DNA of 64,000 nucleotides from CAJCIW01 sp963833965 (GCA_963833965.1 CAWHZZ010000003.1:682001-746000), one strand, 5' to 3'; numbered from the stretch's first letter, positions 16,409 through 24,933 are shown. The notes: generated by a model from the sequence alone, not told the origin. Numbers and translations are program-made.

Positions 16409-18217
16409 TTATCCGATATCTTCGTGATTCGCACCGTGTTTGAGCAGAAGAGTGACAATATCCTGAAAACCATATTGAATCGCGTGCCACATCGGCGAAT
16501 GGCGCTGATTATCTTTTATGTCATGCTTCGATCCATTCTGAAGAAGATACTCGACACAATTTGTTTTGTGCGCGTTAATAGCAAAGAAAAGAGCTGTTTG
16601 GCCATTCTGTAATTTGTAATTTACATCAGCCCCTTTCTCAATGAGTTGCTTCATGATATTGAAATCTCCTCGAGAATGGATGGCATAGGCCAATGGATTA
16701 TTCGCCGAGGTATTCCCGACATTCAGTTGAACTCCACGCCCTAATAAAAGAGGAATCAAAGCAATCATGCTTTTTTCCATAATATGAATCATGACGCCTT
16801 TCTCCTCATGGATAGCATTCACATTTGCACCATTCTCTATCAGTAGTTTTGTAATGGGCTCATTATTGAATTTCAACGCGAGAAGAAGCGGCGACATCCC
16901 ATTGATCTTTTGAGCTGGCTCAACACTAGCCTTGTACTTGATCATCAGTTGGACGAGATCTAGATTGCCCATCATCACGGCGATAGAGATGAGCGGACGG
17001 TTGTATTGATCGAGATCATTCGGCTTCACAGCACCATTGCGAAGACAAAATTCCGTTACATTCAAAAGGGTTGGTCCTTGGAACATTTGCTTTTCAATAA
17101 TTTCGGCAAGAGCAGGGAGTTTCGACTGCGCGATATTGGCTCCTTGATCGACAAGAAATTGAGCGAAATCTGTATCGCCTTGCATATAGATGCGATAGAG
17201 GTTGGTCTGCCCACTTAGATCAAAGTTGTTGATGTTTGCTCCCTTCGAGAGCCATTTTTTGACTTCTTCTCTTTGTTTTAGTCTAACAGCTTCATTCAAC
17301 TGTTGGTTTAAGAAAGGAACGTCTTTCCTATATTCATTCAGAATTGCCATAATGTCATTTCTGTTCTTTGCTGTGGCAATGCTTAAAGCGTCTTGACCTG
17401 ATGCATTTTTTGCATGGACATCCGCTCCTTTAGCACAAAGTTGTTGAATTAACGTTGCATTCGAAGGATTTTGCTGATTGGCTGCTTGTTCAATAATGGC
17501 ACAAAATACGGTCATTTGGTTTTCAAGCTTTCGATTTGGATCTGCGCTTTTTTGTAAAAGTTGCGTGATCATTTGTGATCGGGCGGGTTCGTTGAGTAGA
17601 AAAGCCTGATATAGGGGATTAGAGGCTCTTGAATTGCCAACGTTGATTTCAGCGCCCTTCTGAATAAGAAGGCTCGCCAGATCGATCTTCTTTCGTTCCA
17701 AAGCCATGGTTAAAGGACTTGGAGCGCCAGCACGTCCGCTGTTTGGATTCGCTCCTGCATTTAATAACTGGGTTGCAATAGGACTATCCAGGGAAATGGC
17801 TATTTCAAGAGGGGAGAATGAATCTTTCCTTCGCAGTTCGAGGTCTGCTTTTGCGTTGATCAATATCTCGGCAATTTGAGTGAAATTTTTTTCAAGCGCT
17901 GTGATTAAAGGAGTATTTCCGTTTGCATTAAGGGCATTGATATTGACTCCATGTCCAATTAAAAACCGAACAGCTTCGATGTTGTTTTCTGAAATTGCTT
18001 GGTGAAGCAATTCGCTATTCTGAACTTCAGGAAGGCAAAGGACCTTTTGAATGTTTGGCTGTGCACACGCCGCTTGCTTCATCATTCGCATTGCACCGCG
18101 ATTGTTCGGTTTTGCCGAACTATTATCTTTAGCTATTTCTTGAGCTGGCGCTACTAATTGAGTATTCACGTGATTAATCGAAAGTTCGTCGCGTGATAGA
18201 ATTTTTGTAATTTCCAT
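16409..18217 (-). CDS. Ankyrin-repeat protein, candidate host effector
   Basis: 602 residues. After a 65-residue N-terminal region, almost the whole protein is ankyrin repeats of about 33 residues, e.g. AVRFLIGHGVNINALNANGN, TPLITALEKNFTQIAEILIN and NCVEYLLQNGSKHDIKDN. I count roughly 14-16 units, some irregular. No signal peptide, no enzymatic domain. Such proteins in intracellular bacteria are often secreted (type III or IV) and bind host proteins, but function cannot be derived. A strong terminator follows. The gene stands alone between a recombinase remnant and the tRNA-Ser. Confidence 0.9.
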   Translation of the reverse strand: MEITKILSRDELSINHVNTQLVAPAQEIAKDNSSAKPNNRGAMRMMKQAACAQPNIQKVLCLPEVQNSELLHQAISENNIEAVRFLIGHGVNINALNANGNTPLITALEKNFTQIAEILINAKADLELRRKDSFSPLEIAISLDSPIATQLLNAGANPNSGRAGAPSPLTMALERKKIDLASLLIQKGAEINVGNSRASNPLYQAFLLNEPARSQMITQLLQKSADPNRKLENQMTVFCAIIEQAANQQNPSNATLIQQLCAKGADVHAKNASGQDALSIATAKNRNDIMAILNEYRKDVPFLNQQLNEAVRLKQREEVKKWLSKGANINNFDLSGQTNLYRIYMQGDTDFAQFLVDQGANIAQSKLPALAEIIEKQMFQGPTLLNVTEFCLRNGAVKPNDLDQYNRPLISIAVMMGNLDLVQLMIKYKASVEPAQKINGMSPLLLALKFNNEPITKLLIENGANVNAIHEEKGVMIHIMEKSMIALIPLLLGRGVQLNVGNTSANNPLAYAIHSRGDFNIMKQLIEKGADVNYKLQNGQTALFFAINAHKTNCVEYLLQNGSKHDIKDNQRHSPMWHAIQYGFQDIVTLLLKHGANHEDIG

Positions 18218-18420
18218 TAAAATCTCCTATTGGTGTATTGCGTTGAAGATTATGTGATCTGAAATTGATTTAGATCAACGCGAAAATGCTCACAAGATTT
18301 AATTTAAATACGATTTTCGAGTTTGTTTGAAAGATTTTTTTGTTTTGTTAGCTTTATTAAGATAATTGGAAGAAAAGAAATTCTCAGACAAATTAAGAAA
18401 AATGAAAGAACTGGGAAGTG

Positions 18421-18509
18421 GGATTCCCCTCAGGCGGGCGGCGTAGCCGTCCCGTCCATCGGGCCGGTTCGCGCGCTGCATCGCGCTCACTTCGAATCCT
18501 AACGTGAGC
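18421..18509. repeat. Dispersed intergenic repeat, parts A and B joined, copy 2
   Basis: The best copy of part A (GGATTCCCCTCAGGC, GCGGCGTAGCCGTCCCGTCC, ATCGGGCCGGTT) runs directly into CTCACTTCGAATCCTAACG-TGAGC, the word that starts part B elsewhere. CTCAC/GTGAG gives it a short hairpin. It lies about 70 bases 3' of tRNA-Ser, beyond that gene's terminator. Confidence 0.8.
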
Positions 18510-18542
18510 CACGCAGGTGGCTCACTCCTCTTCCATTAAACG

Positions 18543-18570
18543 AAAAAGGGACCCGGATGGGTCCCTTTTT
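18543..18570. terminator. Bidirectional terminator downstream of tRNA-Ser
   Basis: AAAAAGGGACCC-GGAT-GGGTCCCTTTTT is a perfect 12-base stem with T runs on both strands. It lies 8 bases 3' of the minus-strand tRNA-Ser, so it probably ends that transcript. Confidence 0.88.
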
Positions 18571-18577
18571 GTTTCAT

Positions 18578-18662
18578 CGGAAGAGGTAGGATTCGAACCC
18601 ACGGTCGGTTGCCCGACTTCTGTTTTCAAGACAGACGCAATCGGCCACTCTGCCACTCTTCC
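18578..18662 (-). tRNA. tRNA-Ser(TGA)
   Basis: Minus strand. The acceptor stem GGAAGAG/CTCTTCC is perfect and the discriminator is G. The anticodon loop CTTGAAA gives anticodon TGA (reads UCA/UCG). A long variable arm of the type II tRNA class and a T arm with GGTTCGAATCC are present. CCA is not encoded. About 85 nt, normal for tRNA-Ser. Confidence 0.95.
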
Positions 18663-18698
18663 AAAGAGAGGAAAATTATAACAGGAATTGGATAAACA

Positions 18699-19721
18699 TC
18701 AAGCGAACTGTTCGAGAAACCTCATGTCGTTTTCGGTGAACATGCGGATGTCTTTGATTCCGTAGCGGAGCATGGCGAGGCGTTCGATGCCCATGCCCCA
18801 GGCGTAGCCGCTGTATTCTTCGGGGTTGATGCCGCCGCTTTTCAGGACTTCGGGGTGGACCATGCCGGCGCCGCAGATTTCGAGCCAGCCGGTTTGTTTG
18901 CAGAGGCGGCAGCCTTTGCCATTGCAGGAGGTGCAGGCGACGTCAACTTCGAGGCCGGGTTCGACGAAGGGAAAGTAGCTAGGGCGGAAGCGGGTTTTCA
19001 CGTGGGTGTGGAAGAGTTTGCTCAAGAATTCGTCCATGGTGGAGAAGAGGTCGGCGAAGGAGACGTTCTTGTCGATGTAGAGGCCTTCGACTTGGTGGAA
19101 GAAGACGTGGGAGCGGCTGCTGATGGTTTCATTGCGGTAGACGGTGCCGGGAGCGATGATGCGGATCGGGGGTTTGTGATTTTCCATGACGCGAAGTTGC
19201 GTGTTGGAGGTGTGGGAGCGGAGCAGCATCTCTTTGGTGATGTAAAAGGTGTCCTGCATGTCGCGGGCGGGATGGTCGGGGGGAAAATTAAGGCCTTCGT
19301 AGTTGTAGTAATCGCTGTCGATATCGGGACCATATTGGACGGAGAAGCCCATGCCAACGAGGATTTCGATGACTTCATCGAGGGCTTGCGTGATGGGGTG
19401 CTGCCGGCCGAGGTAGCGGCGGCGGCCTGGCAGGGTGACGTCGACCTTTTCTTCGGTGAGGCGGGTGGCCATTTCCGCTTGGGAGAAAGTGGTGAGGGCT
19501 TGTTCGCAGAGGCGGGAGATCTCTTCTTTGAGTTCGTTGATTTGTTGGCCGATCAGCGGGCGCATTTCTTGCGGGGTGTCGCGGAGGTGCTGCATCAGGT
19601 CTTGGATGGGGCCTTTTTTGCCTAGGTATTTGATCTTGAGATGTTCGACATCTTTGCTGTGTTGAACTTGGCCGAGTTCATCTTGAAATTTTTTGCGAAG
19701 AGAAGTGACTTGCTGTTGCAT
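18699..19721 (-). CDS. pheS: Phenylalanyl-tRNA synthetase alpha subunit
   Basis: 340 residues, the normal length. The N-terminal coiled coil (1-85) binds tRNA-Phe. The class II catalytic core follows: LGRQHPITQALDEVIEIL, motif 1 region FPPDHPARDMQDTFYI, motif 2 GTVYRNETISSRSHVFFHQV, and motif 3 YAWGMGIERLAMLRYGI. It charges tRNA-Phe together with PheT, which is not in this window. Last gene of the infC-rpmI-rplT-pheS block, separated from rplT by a strong hairpin. Confidence 0.98.
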   Translation of the reverse strand: MQQQVTSLRKKFQDELGQVQHSKDVEHLKIKYLGKKGPIQDLMQHLRDTPQEMRPLIGQQINELKEEISRLCEQALTTFSQAEMATRLTEEKVDVTLPGRRRYLGRQHPITQALDEVIEILVGMGFSVQYGPDIDSDYYNYEGLNFPPDHPARDMQDTFYITKEMLLRSHTSNTQLRVMENHKPPIRIIAPGTVYRNETISSRSHVFFHQVEGLYIDKNVSFADLFSTMDEFLSKLFHTHVKTRFRPSYFPFVEPGLEVDVACTSCNGKGCRLCKQTGWLEICGAGMVHPEVLKSGGINPEEYSGYAWGMGIERLAMLRYGIKDIRMFTENDMRFLEQFA

Positions 19722-19740
19722 GGAGACCTTGTGGAAGAAA

Positions 19741-19766
19741 CTGCATGCTCCTCACGGAGCATGCAG
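19741..19766 (-). terminator. Hairpin between rplT and pheS (terminator or attenuator)
   Basis: Minus strand CTGCATGCTCC-GTGA-GGAGCATGCAG, an 11-base perfect stem with a 4-base loop, then TTTCTTCC. It sits in the 52-base gap after rplT and about 20 bases before pheS. It could end most ribosomal-protein transcripts while letting some continue, or block the pheS RBS region. Confidence 0.7.
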
Positions 19767-19773
19767 ATTTTAT

Positions 19774-20130
19774 TTAAGCGAGCGCTTGCTTTGCGGCGCC
19801 GGCGATGGCAGCAAAGCTGCCTGGGTCGCGAAGGGCCATGTCGGAAAGCATTTTGCGGTTCAATCCGCAGCCGGCTTTTTTCAAGCCTGCGATGAACTTG
19901 CTATAGGAGAGACCGTTGATTTTGGCGCCGACTCCGATGCGGATGGTCCAAAGGCGACGGAAATCTCTTTTTCTTTGTTTGCGGTGGCGGTAGTTGAATG
20001 CCATTGCGGACATGACCGCATCCGAGGTCAAACGGAGGTGATTTTTTCGATCGCCGACAAATCCCTTCGCTTGCTTGAGGAGGCGTTTGCGCTTGCGGTT
20101 GGCAGCCACTGCGTTGGTAACTCTGACCAT
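19774..20130 (-). CDS. rplT: 50S ribosomal protein L20
   Basis: 118 residues with the family signature: MVRVTNAVAANRKRKRLLKQ, KGFVGDRKNHLRLTSDAVM, AFNYRHRKQRKRDFRRLW and the globular C-terminus GLSYSKFIAGLKKAG. L20 is an early assembly protein binding 23S rRNA domain I and, in other bacteria, represses its own operon at the rpmI leader. 28 bases after rpmI in the conserved order. Confidence 0.98.
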   Translation of the reverse strand: MVRVTNAVAANRKRKRLLKQAKGFVGDRKNHLRLTSDAVMSAMAFNYRHRKQRKRDFRRLWTIRIGVGAKINGLSYSKFIAGLKKAGCGLNRKMLSDMALRDPGSFAAIAGAAKQALA

Positions 20131-20158
20131 TGTCTAATTCTCCAAATTAATCGTTTTG

Positions 20159-20356
20159 TTAACCCACTAGCATCATGCGGGAATACATTTTTACTTGTCC
20201 TTTGTCGACCAAGGCGTCTTTGCTGAGGCGACGTTTGCGCTTAGCGGACTTCTTGGTCAGAATGTGGCGTTTGCCGGGATGGCGTCGGACTAGTTTGCCT
20301 GTTCCCGTCACTTTAAATCTCGCTGCCACGGCTTTATTAGATTTCATTTTTGGCAT
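20159..20356 (-). CDS. rpmI: 50S ribosomal protein L35
   Basis: 65 residues, highly basic, with the L35 pattern MPKMKSNKAVAARFKVTGTG, then RHPGKRHILTKKSAKRKRRL. Normal length. 14 bases after infC, so they are cotranscribed. Confidence 0.98.
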   Translation of the reverse strand: MPKMKSNKAVAARFKVTGTGKLVRRHPGKRHILTKKSAKRKRRLSKDALVDKGQVKMYSRMMLVG

Positions 20357-20370
20357 GGCTCTTCACTCCA

Positions 20371-20901
20371 TTAATGGTTATTCTTTTTCTTTGCTCCGGG
20401 GGCAAGCACAACCGATAAGTTCCGGCCGAGCATTTTTGCCGGAGACTCGGGGCTCGCGACATCCGCCAAGTCATCGCACATGCGCCGGACGACGCGCTGC
20501 CCAAACTCAGTATGGAGCATTTCCCTGCCGCGGAAGACGCAAGTCAGCCTGACTTTGTTTCCTTTGGCGATAAACTCTTTCGCATGTTTTATCTTTGTCA
20601 AAAGATCGTGCTCATCTGTGTTCGGCTTGATCTTGATCTCTTTGACTTTTACTTGGTGTTGAGATTTCTTCTGTTCCTTCTCTTTTTTCGTCAGCTGATA
20701 GCGGTACTTGCCGAAGTCGATGATCTTGCAGACCGGAGGCTCTGCCGAAGGGGCGATCTCCACCAGATCCAATCCAACCGCTTCTGCTTTGGCCAAAGCT
20801 TCAGCTAATGTCAATACTCCCACTTGGCCGCCATCTTTATCGATGACACGCACTTTCGGGGCTCGAATTTCCCGATTAATTCTTAAATTCAGAGTTTCCA
20901 A
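20371..20901 (-). CDS. infC: Translation initiation factor IF-3
   Basis: 176 residues: N-domain (LRINREIRAPKVRVIDKDGG, GLDLVEIAPSAEPPVCKIID, FGKYRYQ), basic linker (KKEKEQKKSQHQVKVKEIK) and C-domain (FIAKGNKVRLTCVFRGREM). IF-3 selects the start codon and prevents subunit joining. The start is TTG at 20901: an in-frame TGA lies directly before it and no ATG is available, while AAGGA sits 7 bases upstream. A rare start fits the family habit of autoregulation through a discriminated start codon (ATT in E. coli). It begins 3 bases after the ThrRS-like stop. Confidence 0.97.
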   Translation of the reverse strand: METLNLRINREIRAPKVRVIDKDGGQVGVLTLAEALAKAEAVGLDLVEIAPSAEPPVCKIIDFGKYRYQLTKKEKEQKKSQHQVKVKEIKIKPNTDEHDLLTKIKHAKEFIAKGNKVRLTCVFRGREMLHTEFGQRVVRRMCDDLADVASPESPAKMLGRNLSVVLAPGAKKKNNH

Positions 20902-20904
20902 TCA

Positions 20905-22392
20905 TCATTCCTTTTCTAAGCTCTCGCAAAACTCATCTAGCGTCAGTCTCTTCTCATCGCTCTCCCCATAAGCGCGCAGGGAGATCGTTTTTGTCTTCTC
21001 TTCATTTGCGCCGAGAAGGAGGACATAGGGCACCTTTTCAAGGACCGCTTGATAAAGGCGCGCGTTCAACTTATCTTTGCCAGCCTCTTTCGCCAGTCGA
21101 AGGCCTCGGGCCTTTAAAACTCGTTCGACCTCGTCGGCGAAAGGGCCTTTCTGGTCGCCTACCGTTAAAATCCTTACTTGTTCGGGCGCTAGCCAAAAGG
21201 GAAGCCAACCTTCATTCTTCTCAAGCAGCAAAGCGCACATTCTTTCCAGCGGCCCAAATGCTGAGATGGCGAGCACATCGCTTCCGTCCGCGTCATTGGG
21301 AAGGCTGAGCGTCGGCCCGGTCCATTTTCTACCTAAAGAATCGGCAAAACGGATATCGATGCTCGCCAGCTCGCCGAATCGACACTGGTTTTCTACGCTG
21401 TAGTCAAGGCCTTCCTCCTCCAGCGCCAGCCGGAGAATGGCGGACTTTTTTGCCTTCTTTTTCTGGGCGCCTCCGTTCGAAACCGACAAGACAATTTCGA
21501 ACTCAAAACCCAGAATTTTAGGGATTTTAAGAATGAAACGCAAGGACGAAATAGAATCCTCTAAAAGTTTTTCCTCGGTCGAAAAGATGTGAGCCCGGTC
21601 TGAAAAAAAGGCCTTTGGCGATAGAAGTCCGTCATTCGGATCGTTGAATTCTTCATTAAAGATCCACGCCCATTCGGCGAGTTTTGGAGTGCCGAAGCGT
21701 TCGAAATAATTTTTATGTGCATGCAAGGTGGCGGGAACGGGACATGAGATAAAGCTAAAGTTTTGTTTCGTCATTTCTTCGCGCCAAACATTGAGAAGCT
21801 GGTGTTTCACTTGCTCGCCTTTTGGTTGCCAGATCCACAGGCCTTCTTCTTCAGACGGGCAGAAAAGGGCCGTTTCGGAAGCTAATTTTTGATGGGAGCG
21901 CGATGCTGGGAAAGGTTGTTTGGCGATGGTTTTCAATGTTTCTTTGTCGGTGGCAGCGGCCCCAATGATGCGGATGGCCTTGTTTTGGCCAAGGGGCTGG
22001 CACTCAAGAATTTTTAAATGGGGGATGCTGAGGTCTTCTGCCTGAGCAAAAGGGAGAATGAAATCCCCGATTTGCGCCACAGGTACTGTAGACTGGTGCA
22101 TGTTCAGTAGCCGGCCCGCAAGAAGGTTTTGGCGCCGGTGCTGCATGAGAGCTGCGGCGTTGGCGGGCATCATTTCGGTCGAACGGACTCCCCTTTTTTC
22201 CCTCAGGATCAATCGCATCCGCTCTTCGATGAGAGGTAGAAAATCATTTTTGAATTCGAAGGGGAAAACAAAATCTGCGTAAAAATATTTTTCAGTTCCA
22301 CGACCGCCGAGAATCTGCGTGTCAGGGAAAAGTTCGCATCCTGCGGCGGCTAAAAGAAGAGATGCTGTGGAATTGAGGGGAAAATTTTGCAT
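20905..22392 (-). CDS. Degenerate threonyl-tRNA-synthetase-like protein
   Basis: 495 residues following the ThrRS plan without the TGS domain. The N-terminal part resembles the ThrRS editing domain (AAAGCELFPD, GTEKYFYADFVFPFEF, VAQIGDFILPF) but lacks its H-x3-H metal site. The centre resembles the catalytic core (FISCPVPATLHAHKNYFERF, LAEWAWIFNEE, RAHIFSTEEKL), and the C-terminus the anticodon-binding domain (PFWLAPEQVRILTVG). Of the ThrRS catalytic zinc ligands, Cys and one His may remain, but the second His (normally H-R-A-I-L) is replaced in SAFGPLERM. Motif 2 Arg is not evident. I infer a pseudoenzyme. It occupies the place of thrS next to infC; a true thrS must lie elsewhere. Confidence 0.7.
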   Translation of the reverse strand: MQNFPLNSTASLLLAAAGCELFPDTQILGGRGTEKYFYADFVFPFEFKNDFLPLIEERMRLILREKRGVRSTEMMPANAAALMQHRRQNLLAGRLLNMHQSTVPVAQIGDFILPFAQAEDLSIPHLKILECQPLGQNKAIRIIGAAATDKETLKTIAKQPFPASRSHQKLASETALFCPSEEEGLWIWQPKGEQVKHQLLNVWREEMTKQNFSFISCPVPATLHAHKNYFERFGTPKLAEWAWIFNEEFNDPNDGLLSPKAFFSDRAHIFSTEEKLLEDSISSLRFILKIPKILGFEFEIVLSVSNGGAQKKKAKKSAILRLALEEEGLDYSVENQCRFGELASIDIRFADSLGRKWTGPTLSLPNDADGSDVLAISAFGPLERMCALLLEKNEGWLPFWLAPEQVRILTVGDQKGPFADEVERVLKARGLRLAKEAGKDKLNARLYQAVLEKVPYVLLLGANEEKTKTISLRAYGESDEKRLTLDEFCESLEKE

Positions 22393-22399
22393 GAGTAAA

Positions 22400-22473
22400 T
22401 GGGATATAGCTGACTCGAACAGCTGACCTCCACGATGTCAACGTGGCGCTCTAACCAACTGAGCTAATACCCC
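22400..22473 (-). tRNA. tRNA-Val(GAC)
   Basis: Minus strand. The acceptor stem GGGGTAT/ATATCCC has one G-T pair and discriminator A. The D arm is GCTC...GAGC, the anticodon stem CCACG/CGTGG with loop TTGACAT gives anticodon GAC, and the T arm is AGCTG-TTCGAGT-CAGCT. 74 nt, CCA not encoded. It lies 7 bases upstream of the ThrRS-like start, so the two may be on one transcript. Confidence 0.95.
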
Positions 22474-22596
22474 TCTAAAAATTTAATCGAGAGATGAGTA
22501 TCATAGTCTAAAACAGAAATTCTCATCAAGAAAAAAGGTGGTGCGCGACATGGAGCACTAGAATGAGGCGCCATGCAGATAGACGTGATCACAAAC

Positions 22597-24144
22597 TTAA
22601 TTAAGACGGAAATGGCAGCCGATCGAGCTGCGGTTGCGCAGAGCCCCTTGGGTGACAAGCAGGGCGGTTTGGAGTCCGTTGCGGAGACTTAGCAGCTCAG
22701 GGGTTAATCGGCAACGCTCGTAAAAAGATTCGACCTCCCATTTGAGTTCGCTCAGCATTTTGTAGGCGCGGTCGAGCCGCGCTTTGTCGCGGACAAGCCC
22801 GACGTAATTCCACATCGTCTGCTGGATCGTCGTCCAATCTTGCTGGATCAGGGCGATGTCGGCGGTCTCTGGGCTCATTACCCAGGGATCGACGGAAGGG
22901 AAATAATCTTTGCGATTCGTGAGCTCGACAGCGAGATCATCGCCGCACAATTTGGCCCAAACGAGAGCCTCTAAAAGCGATGTCGAGGCGAGTCGGTTGG
23001 CGCCGTGCAAGCCGGTGCATGCGACCTCGCCGATCGCGCGCAAACGGTGGATTGTGGTCCGGCTTTTGGCGTCGACGGCGATGCCTCCGCAAGAATAATG
23101 GGCGGCGGGGACAACGGGCAGGGGCTCTTTGGCCATGTCGAACCCCTTATCCAAGCAGTGCGCATAGATGGCCGAGAAGCGCTCTTTCAAATAGTCAGGA
23201 TCTTTTTTGGTAAAATCGAGCCATAGGTGGTGCGATTCCGAGCGGAGCATTTCTTGATAGATGGCGCGCGAGGCCACATCGCGCGGGGCCAGCGAGCCTC
23301 GCTCATGGTAGCGATGCATAAACGGCTGATAGCCGCTTGTCAAAAGCTCGGCCCCCTCGCCGCGCAGCGCTTCGCTGAGCAAAAATCGTCTTTCGTAAGG
23401 AAGATAGAGCGCCGTCGGATGAAACTGAATATATTCCATATTCATAATGCGCGCTCCCGCCCGGTAGGCCATCGCCACGCCGTCTCCGCGCGCCTGTTTG
23501 GGATTAGTCGTGTGAAGAAAAATTTCGCCGAGACCACCGGTAGCCAAGATCGTTTCTCTGGCCAAGCAAGTCTCCATTGCGCAGCTGCCATTATCCATCA
23601 CATACGCGCCGACGCAAGTGGCCGGAAGATAAATGTCTGTCAAATTTTTGGAGTGATGCGACAGCGTGATCAGGTCGACCGCAGTATGGTTTGGCTTAAA
23701 GACGATCAAAGAAGATTGTTTCACTGCGTCCAGAAGCGTTGTCATAATCGCTTTTCCCGTCTGGTCTTTATGATGTAAAACGCGCGGGACGGAATGAGCG
23801 CCCTCCGAGGTGAGGTTCCAGGTTTTGTTACCGGCGGCATCAAAAGAAATGCAGTACTTGTCGATCAGCAGCTCTTGGACAAGCTTAGGGCCCCATTCGA
23901 CGAGCTGATCGACCGCTTGAGGATTGCAAAGGCCGCATCCCGCCTCAGAAATATCTTCTTTAAGCAGACTTTTAGAATCTTGGATTCCCTGAAAAATAAT
24001 CCCCCCCTGGGCGGCATGGGAGTTCGACTCCGTCCCCGAAGGGCCCGATCCGAGCAGAATTGAGGAGATCCCCTTCTCAGCTAGCTCGAGAGCGGCGATA
24101 CAGCCAGCCATGCCGCAGCCGATGATGAGTATGTCTGTTTGCAT
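22597..24144 (-). CDS. nadB: L-aspartate oxidase
   Basis: 515 residues, normal length. NadB oxidises L-aspartate to iminoaspartate for quinolinate and NAD synthesis. Visible: the N-terminal FAD dinucleotide fold (DILIIGCGMAGCIAALELAE), the SHAAQGGI motif, the ATGGLGEIF turn, FHPTALY, the catalytic region RGEGAELL, ASRAIYQEM, HYSCGGIAVDAKSRT, and GLHGANRLASTSLLEALVWA. NadA and NadC are not in this window. Chlamydia species generally lack this route, so its presence separates this organism from them. It is divergent from the methyltransferase gene across a fold-back element. Confidence 0.95.
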   Translation of the reverse strand: MQTDILIIGCGMAGCIAALELAEKGISSILLGSGPSGTESNSHAAQGGIIFQGIQDSKSLLKEDISEAGCGLCNPQAVDQLVEWGPKLVQELLIDKYCISFDAAGNKTWNLTSEGAHSVPRVLHHKDQTGKAIMTTLLDAVKQSSLIVFKPNHTAVDLITLSHHSKNLTDIYLPATCVGAYVMDNGSCAMETCLARETILATGGLGEIFLHTTNPKQARGDGVAMAYRAGARIMNMEYIQFHPTALYLPYERRFLLSEALRGEGAELLTSGYQPFMHRYHERGSLAPRDVASRAIYQEMLRSESHHLWLDFTKKDPDYLKERFSAIYAHCLDKGFDMAKEPLPVVPAAHYSCGGIAVDAKSRTTIHRLRAIGEVACTGLHGANRLASTSLLEALVWAKLCGDDLAVELTNRKDYFPSVDPWVMSPETADIALIQQDWTTIQQTMWNYVGLVRDKARLDRAYKMLSELKWEVESFYERCRLTPELLSLRNGLQTALLVTQGALRNRSSIGCHFRLN

Positions 24145-24172
24145 GGATTCTTTTTTCCTAGGTGGATTATGA

Positions 24173-24336
24173 TATACTGCGGTCGGCTTGTAGCGTCGAT
24201 TTTATGCCCTGAATTTTTTCGTGTGACGAAGCGTGGAGCTCGAAGCAATCTTCCTGCCAGCTTGCGAGAGCGAACGCAAAGTCAAACGGAAAAAGGCAGG
24301 CGCAGAAAATTGACTCTACAAGGCGACCGCAGTATA
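24173..24336. repeat. Fold-back (imperfect inverted repeat) element, about 164 bp
   Basis: The left end TATACTGCGGTCGGCTTGTAG is matched by the reverse complement of the right end (TATACTGCGGTCGCCTTGTAG). Pairing continues inward through ATTTT-TG, CCTG, TTTTTCxGTxTGAC and GCGT to the centre. So the whole nadB/mnmM intergenic space is one long imperfect hairpin. No ORF. Likely a MITE-like insertion or a decayed palindromic element. Confidence 0.7.
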
Positions 24337-24354
24337 GCTTAATTCATAAAAACT

Positions 24355-24933
24355 ATGCATTCCCATTTTCCACTTTTTCGCTCACACCTCGACCTCGCCC
24401 ACCACTATTGGGAAAAATTATTGCAACCGGGAGATTGGGCCATCGACGCCACCTGCGGCAATGGCCACGACACCCTAAAACTCGCGGAGATTTTGAAGAA
24501 AAAAAATGGCGGTGTGATCGGCATCGACATTCAGCCGGAGGCGATTGCGAAGACGGAGGAGCTGCTAGGAGAATATGAGGTCGAGTTATATTGTCAATCG
24601 CATGCCGATTTTCCGCTTCTCGCAAAAGAAAAACCGGTGCGGCTCATTGTCTATAATCTCGGGTATCTTCCCGGTGGGAATAAGGCTTTCACAACGATGG
24701 CCGAGAGCACATTGACAAGCATCCGAAAAGCATCAGCGCTGATTGTGCACGGCGGGGCTTTATCGATCACCTGTTATCCTGGCCACGCGGAAGGTGCAAA
24801 AGAGGAGGAAGCTCTTTTGCAAGAGCTCGCCAAGTGGCCGTCTGATGTTTGGAATATTTGCCATCACACTTTTCCACAACGCCTTCTCGCCCCATCGTTA
24901 TTTCTAATTCAGAAATCAGTAGTAATTATTTAG
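24355..24933 (+). CDS. MnmM/YtqB-like SAM-dependent tRNA methyltransferase
   Basis: 192 residues. The class I methyltransferase fold shows motif I AIDATCGNGHDTLKLA, the acidic end of strand 2 (VIGIDIQPEAI) and the YtqB-specific LIVYNLGYLPGGNK and SITCYPGHAEGAKEEEALL blocks. YtqB/MnmM methylates the nm5s2U wobble base of certain tRNAs to mnm5s2U. The length equals the family's usual length. The start at 24355 is just after the fold-back element. Confidence 0.85.
   Translation: MHSHFPLFRSHLDLAHHYWEKLLQPGDWAIDATCGNGHDTLKLAEILKKKNGGVIGIDIQPEAIAKTEELLGEYEVELYCQSHADFPLLAKEKPVRLIVYNLGYLPGGNKAFTTMAESTLTSIRKASALIVHGGALSITCYPGHAEGAKEEEALLQELAKWPSDVWNICHHTFPQRLLAPSLFLIQKSVVII

Noticed and set aside
18855..19625. 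256-codon plus-strand frame rich in Val/Glu/Ala/Gly
   Set aside because: Antisense shadow of pheS with GC-biased codons.
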